This document shows positions 47,570 through 58,000 of a stretch of 64,000 bases of DNA, one piece after another (position 1 is the stretch's first letter; each line of letters starts with the position of its first letter). The stretch comes from Piscicola geometra (Eukaryota > Annelida > Clitellata > Hirudinida > Piscicolidae). A program made the position numbers and the translations under genes. The stretch spans positions 1,821,110 to 1,885,109 of the forward strand of contig OX030962.1 in the NCBI GenBank assembly GCA_943735955.1, written 5' to 3'. Below the pieces are notes generated by a model that did not search any database, was not told the origin of the DNA, and worked only from the letters and a program-made list of their open reading frames with translations.

Positions 47570-47830
47570 TTATAATTTTAAATATATAGTTTAAATATAT
47601 ATTTTCAATATATATTTTTAATATATATTTTTAATATATATTTTTAATATATATTTTTAATATATATTTTTAATTTATATTTTTAATATATATTTTTAAT
47701 ATATATTTTTAATTTATATTTTTAATATATATTTTCAATATATATTTTTAATATATATTTTTAATATATATTTTTAATATATATTTTTAATATGTATTTT
47801 TAATATATTTTTTTTATATATATTTTTTTT
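47570..47830. repeat. 17-bp AT-only array (atatatatttttaatat)
   Basis: About 14 imperfect units of tatatttttaatatat within a generally TTTTATT-rich stretch (47280-48050). No gene recognised here. Confidence 0.9.
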
Positions 47831-48074
47831 ATTTTATAATTTTAAATATATTTTTTTAGATATATTTTATAACTATAAAAAATAATTTTCCATTTATTAT
47901 ATCTTTTAAAAAAATTTATTTATTCATTTTATAATTTTTTCATAATTTTTCATTTGAATGAAAAAAGTATAGTTTTTTTATATTTTTCATTATTTAAAAA
48001 ATAATAATTTATTATTTTATTTTAGCAAAATACCTATAAAAAATAAAGTCCGTTTTTAACTATTTTAAGGGATG

Positions 48075-48592
48075 AATCAATATATGTAAATATGCAATAT
48101 ATGTAAATATGCAATATATGTAAATATGCAATATATGTAAATATGCAATATATGTAAATATGCAATATATGTAAATATGCAATATATGTAAATATGCAAT
48201 ATATGTAAATATGCAATATATGTAAATATGCAATATATGTAAATATGCAATATATGTAAATATGCAATATATGTAAATATGCAATATATGTAAATATGCA
48301 ATATATGTAAATATGCAATATATGTAAATATGCAATATATGTAAATATGCAATATATGTAAATATGCAATATATGTAAATATGCAATATATGTAAATATG
48401 CAATATATGTAATTATGCAATATATGTAAATATGCAATATATGTAAATATGCAATATATGTAAATATGCAATATATGTAAATATGCAATATATGTAAGTA
48501 TTCAATATATGTAAATATGCAATATATGTAAATATGCAATATATGTAAATATGCAATATATGTAAATATGCAATATATGTAAATATGCAATA
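48075..48592. repeat. 17-bp minisatellite (aatatatgtaaatatgc), about 30 copies
   Basis: Nearly identical 17-mers. The same unit occurs again in about 6 copies at 54957-55058. Since 17 is not a multiple of three, all frames are open and show Tyr/Ile/Leu/His/Cys repeats that are not proteins. Confidence 0.96.
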
Positions 48593-48599
48593 AGTGTCC

Positions 48600-49587
48600 A
48601 TTTTTTGTGTAAAAGGACCTTAAAGATTAAGTTAACTTTAGTCCATATATTTTATTGATATTTATTAATATTTTATTTGTCGTCTATGCTACATGTTCTT
48701 TGCTTATGTTAATGTATCGAGTCTCATTTAAATGGATCCCAAGAAACTTATGATCAACAAATTTTACAAATTTAAAAAATCTGAGATAAGTTAATGCGAA
48801 TAATACTACAAACAATAGTTATTTCAACCTCAGAAAAATTTATGAAATTACTTACTCTAAAATTTATATTTATATTAACTCTTGGGTTGCTTGAAAAATC
48901 AATAAAAATCATAAAATGTGTCATTCTTTTTAGGAATAAATATTTATACAAAAAAATGTAATCATGAAATGCTTAATATTTCTTAAATAATTAAAAGATC
49001 GGGTAATCCATTAGATTCTAATGATTAGATCAGTAAACATAAAAGATCAGTAAACATGTACCTGACTAATCCTCATTGATTGACCTCCTAAATGACCCAG
49101 TTTGTAAGTAATTTGCCGTGTAAACATTGCATCTAAAATTAGATTTAACATTTTAAGTTCATTAAATTTAATAGTGTTAAAAATTTACTCCAGTTTTGAT
49201 TTTTAAAGCGTGTTTGATAGCAAACTACGGAATTTATTTATCCATTTTTATATATAAAAGTGGGCCAAAAAAAGACGCCACTGTATATTCGTATATAACT
49301 TTGACAAATGTAAATTGATTTTCAAATTTCTTGCTCTTTGACTTAGAAATGAATGGGGAACATGAGTTATAAATATTTATTTCGACCCTTCGATGTGCAG
49401 TGTCACTGCCAAGTGAAATGGAAGAAAAAATTGAAGACTTATAGTAAAAATGATAAATACAGAAAAAAAGATACATTTTTAAGTGTCTTACACGATTTTT
49501 TTGCTCTTTTCACACTTGTTTCAGCTTCACTAAAGGGTAAAGGTAAAACCATAGATATCCTACAAACAACAAGTTGTATATATATGG
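48600..49587. other. AT-rich intergenic sequence
   Basis: No gene, array or complete element recognised. Poly-A/T runs only. Confidence 0.55.
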
Positions 49588-49888
49588 CAGAAGCGGCGAT
49601 CTGCTGCAAATCTTGGGGGTGTCCTAACCAGCATGGACGATTCTGGGGGGACGTCCTGGGATCCACTTTAAAAACATTTTAACTTCTGTTTTTATACGAA
49701 TACTCAAGTAAGCATTGAAGGTTTATTTTAGACAGCTATAACTATAACTACATACTCACAATTTATTAATATTAAAAAATTCTGTTTTATGCCATGTTTG
49801 ACGATTATTTTTGCATCAAAATAAGAGTTTTAAAATGTTTTTATTATAAAAAGGGGGGTTTCTGGACACCCCAGGATCACCGCCCATG
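49588..49888. mobile_element. MITE-like deletion derivative of the 37105-39997 hAT family
   Basis: Ends CAGAAGCGGCGATCTGC... and ...GGATCACCGCCCATG match the termini of the 2.9-kb element. Flanking 8-mers atatatgg and gtaaatgg agree at 6 of 8. There is no transposase coding inside; it keeps the tcttgggggtgtcc and ccccaggatc subterminal words. Confidence 0.75.
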
Positions 49889-50057
49889 GTAAATGGGTAA
49901 GTCGAAAAAAAAGTTGAAAAAAAGTAGATCTGTGGTCATGGCTCTTTAGTCCGTAATGTATAATATGTTCTGTAAATAGATTGTCACTAAAAGCTTTTGG
50001 GTTAACACCTCTTGATTCGATATTTTATTTTAATAAAGTGAGATATTTCTATCTAGA

Positions 50058-51082
50058 CGGAATCATTGTCGTCGACCCACGACACCCCTGAGGCGCTGGC
50101 CAGGAAGGCGTCGTTGAATCGACTAGTGCCATCTGTAGAGGTGACCGAGACACTCGTCGAGCCCCTTTTCGGACTCAAGTGAGACGGAAGGGACATGCAT
50201 TTGGGTTTTTCCGCCATTGAGACCATCTCTCCATGTTCAAAGACACTATCATCTCCGCTTTGAAAATCTGATGGAGTGGTCATAGACATGTGGATTAACT
50301 CATTAATGAACATTAGACATGTTTACATATTTATTGAATATTAAAATGATTAAATAATCCATGAATATTTAAATCGTCATCAAAAACAATACTTTGCCAC
50401 CAAAACGCCCCTCCCATCCTCACTACCTGTAAAGCTCCACATCTCCTCCTCGCCACTATATCCCGGTCCACTCTGCACAATGTAGCTGCCGTCGAGGTTC
50501 TCGCGGTAGGAGTCGAGTTCGGTGATGCTGAAGCTCGCCTCGTCCTCCGCAGCCGCCTCGTTCTTCACCCTCAGCAACTTGTACTCGCTGCCTTTCCTCT
50601 TCACTATTATCACATCCTCTGGGGTGTCAGAATTTTTTTGCTTAATAATTGTGCAAGATAATTAACACCGTTATTTTGGAGTCAATTATGAAATTTTCAA
50701 AGTAATGTTATAAAGACAGAGTTATCACAGAAAAAACCACTGTTTTCAAATATGCAAAAGACTCACGAGTTATAATGGGCGTCCTCTCAATGTTGTCTGA
50801 AGGGGAGCGTGGGTCGTGCAGGCGTTGCACCGGCCTAGCCAGTTCAATGGGGGTGCGGGTGATTTCCTCCGAGGGTGAGCAAGGGTCAAACGAGGAGATT
50901 CCTGAGTGCACCACCTCCTCCTTTGATTCTCTGTTTTAATATTTTGTTATTTGAAAAAGAAAATGTTAAAATTTAATTTATACATTATGAAAACCAACAT
51001 GACTGGACGAGGCGACATGGGTTCAGCTTCCATACTGTCTTTTTCTGTAAAATTGTAAATTACATTTCACATTGCTAGGCCT
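50058..51082. repeat. Direct segmental duplication, downstream copy (1,025 bp)
   Basis: Nearly identical to 51400-52424 (constant offset 1,342), with only scattered changes, for example ctgcag/ctgtag near 50128/51470 and cggcct/cggccc near 50832/52174. It copies whole exons and introns and breaks off inside the Ser-rich exon at 50058, where the reading frame runs into a stop. Confidence 0.93.
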
Positions 51083-52386
51083 CCCCCCAATCCGCAAAAT
51101 CCACATCCCTCAATTCTCCTTACCAGCCTGACTGAAGTTCTACTTCAACTTACCGATCAACCTGTTGCGGATGATCTGGCTGGGCTGCACCACCACTGGC
51201 GTGTTCTTGAGTGCCAGGGGGGTTCGACAGGCAGACATAAGGGTCGAGGATGCATACTCCATGCCAGAAGACGGAGGTGGTTGAGGCTTAGCGGACTGGT
51301 TCGCTTGTTCCTGGAAGAACCTTGACATGTCCTCGCTGATTCTCAGTTCACGAGAGACGCCATTAACGGCCTCAGCGTCGTTCGAAGCGATGAAGAGGTC
51401 GGAATCATTGTCGTCGACCCACGACACCCCTGAGGCGCTGGCCAGGAAGGCGTCGTTGAATCGACTAGTGCCATCTGCAGAGGTGACCGAGACACTCGTC
51501 GAGCCCCTTTTCGGACTCAAGTGAGACGGAAGGGACATGCATTTGGGTTTTTCCGCCATTGAGACCATCTCTCCATGTTCAAAGACACTATCATCTCCGC
51601 TTTGAAAATCTGATGGAGTGGTCATAGACATGTGGATTAACTCATTAATGAACATTAGACATGTTTACATATTTATTGAATATTAAAATGATTAAATAAT
51701 CCATGAATATTTAAATCGTCATCAAAAACAATACTTTGCCACCAAAACGCCCCTCCCATCCTCACTACCTGTAAAGTTCCACACCTCCTCCTCGCCACTA
51801 TATCCCGGTCCACTCTGCACAATGTAGCTGCCGTCGAGGTTCTCGCGGTAGGAGTCGAGTTCGGTGATGCTGAAGCTCGCCTCGTCCTCCGCAGCCGCCT
51901 CGTTCTTCACCCTCAGCAACTTGTACTCGCTGCCTTTCCTCTTCACTATTATCTCATCCTCTGGGGTGTCAGAATTTTTTTGGTTAATAATTGTGCAAGA
52001 TAATTAACACCGTTATTTTGGAGTCAATTATGAAATTTTCAAAGTAATGTTATAAACACAGAGTTATCACAGAAAAAATCACTGTTTTCAAATATGCAAT
52101 AGACTCACGAGTTATAATGGGCGTCCTCTCAATGTTGTCTGAAGGGGAGCGTGGGTCGTGCAGGCGTTGCACCGGCCCAGCCAGTTCAATGGGGGTGCGG
52201 GTGATTTCCTCGGAGGGTGAGCAAGGGTCAAACGAGGAGATTCCTGAGTGCACCACCTCCTCCTTTGATTCTCTGTTTTAATATTTTGTTATTTGAAAAA
52301 GAAAATGTTAAAATTTAATTTATACATTATGAAAACCAACATGACTGGACGAGGCGACATGGGTTCAGCTTCCATACTGTCTTTTT
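50058..52386 (-). CDS. CDCA3/Tome-1-like gene with DPRSPS..RTPI motifs, internally duplicated
   Basis: Minus-strand exons of the upstream copy: 52346-52386 (MEAEPMSPRP; weak donor), 52109-52272, 51769-51960, 51154-51609 (donor GTAAGT). Exon 52109-52272 holds two motifs, FDPCSPSEEITRTPIEL and HDPRSPSDNIERTPII, resembling the DPRSPS-x-x-I-x-RTPI repeats of the cell-cycle protein CDCA3 (Tome-1). Exon 51769-51960 contains KRKGSEYKLLRVKNE and ends at a GTAGTG donor, but could also read on to a stop at 51722. Exon 51154-51609 is acidic and Ser-rich. Exons a-c and half of d recur at 51004-51044, 50767-50930, 50427-50618 and 50058-50267. First and last exons are not identified. Function beyond the motif is unknown. 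Confidence 0.6.
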
Positions 52387-52424
52387 CTGTAAAATTGTAA
52401 ATTACATTTCCCATTGCTAGGCCT
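51400..52424. repeat. Direct segmental duplication, upstream copy (1,025 bp)
   Basis: Partner of 50058-51082. The 317 bp between the copies (51083-51399) hold the part of the Ser-rich exon and its GTAAGT donor that were not duplicated. The right breakpoint (gctaggcct) adjoins the foldback sequence at 52424. Confidence 0.93.
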
Positions 52425-52795
52425 ATGAAGAATTTAGCATGAAGTTATTATTTAACGAATTGTATAAATTAGAAGTAAATTAAATATTAAAAATGCTAGT
52501 TAAATGGTGACCAGCCTTTATATTATAAAGGCTGGTCACCATTTAACTAGCATTTTTAATTTTCATTTTAACGAGTATTTTCATTAAGTTGTTTTTCTTC
52601 AAAAAGGCGTTCATTATAAAGTTTATAATGAACGCCTATGAAGAATTTAGCATGAAGTTATTATTTAACGAATTGTATAAATTAGAAGTAAATTAAATAT
52701 TAAAAATGCTAGTTAAATGGTGACCAACCTTTATAATGAACGCCTTTTTGAAGAAAAACAACTTAATGAAAATACTCGTTTAAATGAAAATTGAA
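52424..52795. repeat. Compound foldback (multiple hairpins)
   Basis: A 90-bp unit (tatgaagaatttagcatgaa...) occurs twice (about 52424-52515 and 52636-52730). Between them an almost perfect 36-bp stem (aaaatgctagttaaatggtg.. / ..caccatttaactagcatttt, 52487-52560), a second hairpin ggcgttcattataaa/tttataatgaacgcc (52606-52638), and a third inverted pair (52565-52622 versus 52730-52790). Confidence 0.88.
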
Positions 52796-54330
52796 TTTTT
52801 CGTCCTAGAAAACTATTTATTAAAAATGATATTAATTCTCACACAAAAGACAAATTTATTAGCAAATTTAAAGAGGGAAGTAGCAGGTTTGAATTTGTAG
52901 GGATGGCCAAGTGAATTTTTAATAATGTTACTAAAATGGGCGCATACTAAACTAAAAACAAAATATTAGAATTTAATGTTACAGATTTCAAAAATTGAAT
53001 TTATAATACTTAAATGAAGAAAATGTTTGATTTTGTTTAAAATGAAGGGGTCACGTTTGTGTCAAACTGCCAAGTGGCCACAGGCATCAATAAAATTATT
53101 TCTCAATTTTATTTGACTAAAAATTTTAGTCTAAAATGTACGACATTGAAATGTCAATTTACACCCTCACAGCCCATCTGCAACTCATACACCACGCTGT
53201 GCTTTCTAATAAAACTGAATATTAATTTAAAAGCGCATTTTAACTCGGCTGCCGGCTGGACGACGGCAGCCATTTTGACGCGATGATTGGCAAAATAAAT
53301 ATTGAGACGAGAAATTCAAATCCAAGTCTTAGCCAAAGATTCGATAAGACGATGATAAAGTAAACCGACAGTGCTGGATTAAAAGTATGTACAGTTAAAA
53401 CAAAACTTTATACACAGTCAAATGAACGGTGACGTCAGAACGAGAAAGAAGTGGGAAGGTGAGAGGCGAAATAAAATGGCTAGTTATGTAAATTCTCTGA
53501 TTTTAATTAATGTAATTATTTAATTAGATTAGTTATTAAAAGTATCACTCTTTCTTGAATCGAAGGTATTTACATCTAGATGGGAGGTGTCAAATCATGG
53601 AGGTAAGGAGAAAGCCTAGAAGCTATGCTGAGAAGCCCTTAGATGAAGATGATGATTCTGGTGGTGATGATGATGATGAGAACGATGAAGATAAAATCCA
53701 ATTAAAACTAACATATATATATTTATTTATTAGTAATAGTGAATGAGCTTCTGTTTAAACTAAATGATTCAATTAAAGCTTGAGTACTAAGTGGAAAAGA
53801 TCATTTTACGTTGCAATAAGTTTTAAAAAAGAGAAAAACTTTCTAATAATGATAAAGGTAGACCAAAAATGTTGAAACTTCTTATTTAAGAGATGCACTA
53901 ATTCTGATGATGCTTATGTACATGGCTGTTTTGATGCCTTTCAGGATATAAATAGGGTTTAAGCGTTTCATGATTTAGGGAGAGACGTGGCCCAGAGCTG
54001 CCGATGAATGAAGTCGTCTTTGAATGATAAGGCAAATGAATTGAGGTCAATTAGGATTAATGCAATAATTAGATGAACAATATAATAACATCTCAGAAAG
54101 GTCAGGAATAATTCAATTGAACGCAAAACTATCATATGCAGTCATCAGAAACAACACATAACACACCCGAACCTTCCCCCCATCCCCTCACCCCACACAC
54201 ACATAACACACCTGACTCGACCCGACCCCCCTCACCCCACACACACATAACACACCTGACTCGACCCGACCCCCCTCACCCCACACAAACCTGGCTTTTT
54301 GGAATACAAAGGATAGAAGCATCATTGGAA
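52796..54330. other. AT-rich intergenic region, GAT tract and a 45-bp repeat
   Basis: No gene recognised. 53648-53690 is a GAT-rich tract. At 54170-54290 three copies of a ccccacacacacataacaca / cctgactcgacccgacccccctca unit stand just beyond the 3' end of the beta-TrCP exon. Confidence 0.5.
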
Positions 54331-54334
54331 CGCC

Positions 54335-54565
54335 TCAAGAGGCAGACGACGACAATGCAGACGCCTCCTCACCCAACACACCGTTTCGCGACATCAGCGA
54401 GGGACTGCCGCTACTGCTCCCGGCGGCTCCGTTGGAAAGAGCGGCGTTGGCGGCAGTGGTGCACACCTGACTCATGAAGTCCCACACGATGATGGTGTCG
54501 TCGTGGCTGCTGCTGACGATCTGGAACTCGTCGAATTGTAGTCGAAACACCCTGCCCGTGTGCTC
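54335..54565 (-). CDS. BTRC: Last exon of beta-TrCP (BTRC/FBXW11, Slimb) homologue
   Basis: A 231-bp terminal exon, acceptor (caacacaacag) to TGA, 76 codons. It begins with the last WD40 blade, [20 protein letters not shown] then [10 protein letters not shown], which is practically diagnostic of beta-TrCP, the substrate-recognition F-box/WD40 subunit of an SCF ubiquitin ligase. After the blade comes a 46-residue Ala/Ser/Gly-rich tail. Upstream exons must lie at higher coordinates, beyond the satellite (55.06-61.07 kb) and probably beyond the window, because no other WD40 exon was found inside it. Confidence 0.88.
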   Translation of the reverse strand, partial: EHTGRVFRLQFDEFQIVSSSHDDTIIVWDFMSQVCTTAANAALSNGAAGSSSGSPSLMSRNGVLGEEASALSSSAS

Positions 54566-54715
54566 CTGTTGTGTGGTTGTGGTGTGTGTTTTGTATTGTG
54601 TAGTGGTAGTGTGGTTTGGTAATTTTGTGTGGTGGTAGTGTGCTTTGCATTGTGTTGTGGTAGTGTCGTTTGGTAATGTTGTGGTGGTATGAATTAGATG
54701 GTAGTGTTCTGATAC
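54566..54715. repeat. GTGGTAGTGT/TTGTGTGG degenerate repeats
   Basis: Short imperfect units (gtggtagtgtg, tttgtattgtgt, ggtaattttgtg) start at the acceptor of the beta-TrCP exon and fill the next 150 bp of intron. Confidence 0.8.
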
Positions 54716-54777
54716 TTGAGAAAAAATATAATGTTTTTGAATAACAACAGTTTTGTTAAAATATTTATTCTTAGTAT

Positions 54778-54975
54778 AAACAACCACAAAAACAACAGAA
54801 GAGTCAACAGAGATAGAATACAAGGACTTAAGTAAAATACAGATACCACCATATGAAGAGTGTCGAGGGGAAAGAGGGTTAGTTGGAGGTCGAGCAAGTT
54901 CAACAAAGGAAAAACCAGTAGGAGTAGAAGCAATAACTGAGGGTGATGAAGCAGATTCATGCAATATATGTAAAT
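54778..54975 (+). pseudogene. Unassigned open stretch, possible transposase C-terminus
   Basis: A plus-strand frame of about 66 codons without stops: [20 protein letters not shown], then [20 protein letters not shown], then [15 protein letters not shown]. The ending DSC-x-x-C resembles the tail of pogo-like transposases, where a short zinc-binding segment follows, but that is a guess. It runs directly into the 17-bp array. Confidence 0.35.
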
Positions 54976-55058
54976 ATGCAATATATGTAAATATGCAATA
55001 TATGTAAATATGCAATATATGTAAATATGCAATATATTTAAATATGCAATATATGTAA
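54957..55058. repeat. 17-bp minisatellite, second locus (about 6 copies)
   Basis: Same unit as 48075-48592 (caatatatgtaaatatg). It begins inside the plus-strand open stretch at 54778-54975 and is followed at once by the 13-bp satellite. Confidence 0.95.
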
Positions 55059-55059
55059 A

Positions 55060-58000
55060 TAAAATCAATAAATAAAATCACTAAATAAAATCAATCAATA
55101 AAATCACTAAATAAATTCAATCAATAAAATCACTAAATAAAATCAATAAATAAAATCAATAAATAAAATCAATAAATAAAATCAATAAGTAAAATCAATA
55201 AATAAAATCAATAAATAAAATCAATAAATAAAATCAATAAATAAAATCAATAAATAAAATCAATAAATAAAATCAATAAATAAAATCAATAAATAAAATC
55301 AATAAATAAAATCAATAAATAAAATCAATAAATAAATAAAATCAATAAATAAAATCAATAAATAAAATCAATAAATAAAATCAATAAATAAAATCAATAA
55401 ATAAAATCAATAAATAAAATCAATAAATAAATAAAATCAATAAATAAAATCAATAAATAAATAAAATCAATAAATAAAATCAATAAATAAAATCAAGAAA
55501 TAAAATCAAGAAATAAAATCAAGAAATAAAATCAAGAAATAAAATCAATAAATAAAATCGATAAATAAAATCGATGAATAAAATCAATAAATAAAATCAA
55601 TAAATAAAATCAATAAATAAAATCAATAAATAAAATCAATAAATAAAATCAATAAATAAAATCAATAAATAAAATCAATAAATAAAATCAATAAATAAAA
55701 TCAATAAATAAAATCAATAAATAAAATCAATAAATAAAATCAATAAATAAAATCAATAAATAAAATCAATAAATAAAATCAATAAATAAAATCAATAAAT
55801 AAAATCAATAAATAAAATCAATAAATAAAATCAATAAATAAAATCAATAAATAAAATCAATAAATAAAATCAATAAATAAAATCAATAAATAAAATCAAT
55901 AAATAAAATCAATAAATAAAATCAATAAATAAAATCAATAAATAAAATCAATAAATAAAATCAATAAATAAAATCAATAAATAAAATCAATAAATAAAAT
56001 CAATAAATAAAATCAATAAATAAAATCAATAAATAAAATCAATAAATAAAATCAATAAATAAAATCAATAAATAAAATCAATAAATAAAATCAATAAATA
56101 AAATCAATAAATAAAATCAATAAATAAAATCAATAAATAAAATCAATAAATAAAATCAATAAATAAAATCAATAAATAAAATCAATAAATAAAATCAATA
56201 AATAAAATCAATAAATAAAATCAATAAATAAAATCAATAAATAAAATCAATAAATAAAATCAATAAATAAAATCAATAAATAAAATCAATAAATAAAATC
56301 AATAAATAAAATCAATAAATAAAATCAATAAATAAAATCAATAAATAAAATCAATAAATAAAATCAATAAATAAATAAAATCAATAAATAAAATCAATAA
56401 ATAAAATCAATAAATAAAATCAATAAATAAAATCAATAAATAAAATCAATAAATAAAATCAATAAATAAATAAAATCAATAAATAAAATCAATAAATAAA
56501 TAAAATCAATAAATAAAATCAATAAATAAAATCAAGAAATAAAATCAAGAAATAAAATCAAGAAATAAAATCAAGAAATAAAATCAATAAATAAAATCGA
56601 TAAATAAAATCGATGAATAAAATCAATAAATAAAATCAATAAATAAAATCAATAAATAAAATCAATAAATAAAATCAATAAATAAAATCAATAAATAAAA
56701 TCAATAAATAAAATCAATAAATAAAATCAATAAATAAAATCAATAAATAAAATCAATAAATAAAATCAATAAATAAAATCAATAAATAAAATCAATAAAT
56801 AAAATCAATAAATAAAATCAATAAATAAAATCAATAAATAAAATCAATAAATAAAATCAATAAATAAAATCAATAAATAAAATCAATAAATAAAATCGAT
56901 AAATAAAATCGATGAATAAAATCAATAAATAAAATCAATAAATAAAATCAATAAATAAAATCAATAAATAAAATCAATAAATAAAATCAATAAATAAAAT
57001 CAATAAATAAAATCAATAAATAAAATCAATAAATAAAATCAATAAATAAAATCAATAAATAAAATCAATAAATAAAATCAATAAATAAAATCAATAAATA
57101 AAATCAATAAATAAAATCAATAAATAAAATCAATAAATAAAATCAATAAATAAAATCAATAAATAAAATCAATAAATAAAATCAATAAATAAAATCAATA
57201 AATAAAATCAATAAATAAAATCAATAAATAAAATCAATAAATAAAATCAATAAATAAAATCAATAAATAAAATCAATAAATAAAATCAATAAATAAAATC
57301 AATAAATAAAATCAATAAATAAAATCAATAAATAAAATCAATAAATAAAATCAATAAATAAAATCAATAAATAAAATCAATAAATAAAATCAATAAATAA
57401 AATCAATAAATAAAATCAATAAATAAAATCAATAAATAAAATCAATAAATAAAATCAATAAATAAAATCAATAAATAAAATCAATAAATAAAATCAATAA
57501 ATAAAATCAATAAATAAAATCAATAAATAAAATCAATAAATAAAATCAATAAATAAAATCAATAAATAAAATCAATAAATAAAATCAATAAATAAAATCA
57601 ATAAATAAAATCAATAAATAAAATCAATAAATAAAATCAATAAATAAAATCAATAAATAAAATCAATAAATAAAATCAATAAATAAAATCAATAAATAAA
57701 ATCAATAAATAAAATCAATAAATAAAATCAATAAATAAAATCAATAAATAAAATCAATAAATAAAATCAATAAATAAAATCAATAAATAAAATCAATAAA
57801 TAAAATCAATAAATAAAATCAATAAATAAAATCAATAAATAAAATCAATAAATAAAATCAATAAATAAAATCAATAAATAAAATCAATAAATAAAATCAA
57901 TAAATAAAATCAATAAATAAAATCAATAAATAAAATCAATAAATAAAATCAATAAATAAAATCAATAAATAAAATCAATAAATAAAATCAATAAATAAAA

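Noticed and set aside
48034..48601. Several overlapping 60-176-codon Tyr/Ile/Leu/His/Cys ORFs
   Set aside because: Translations of the 17-bp satellite.
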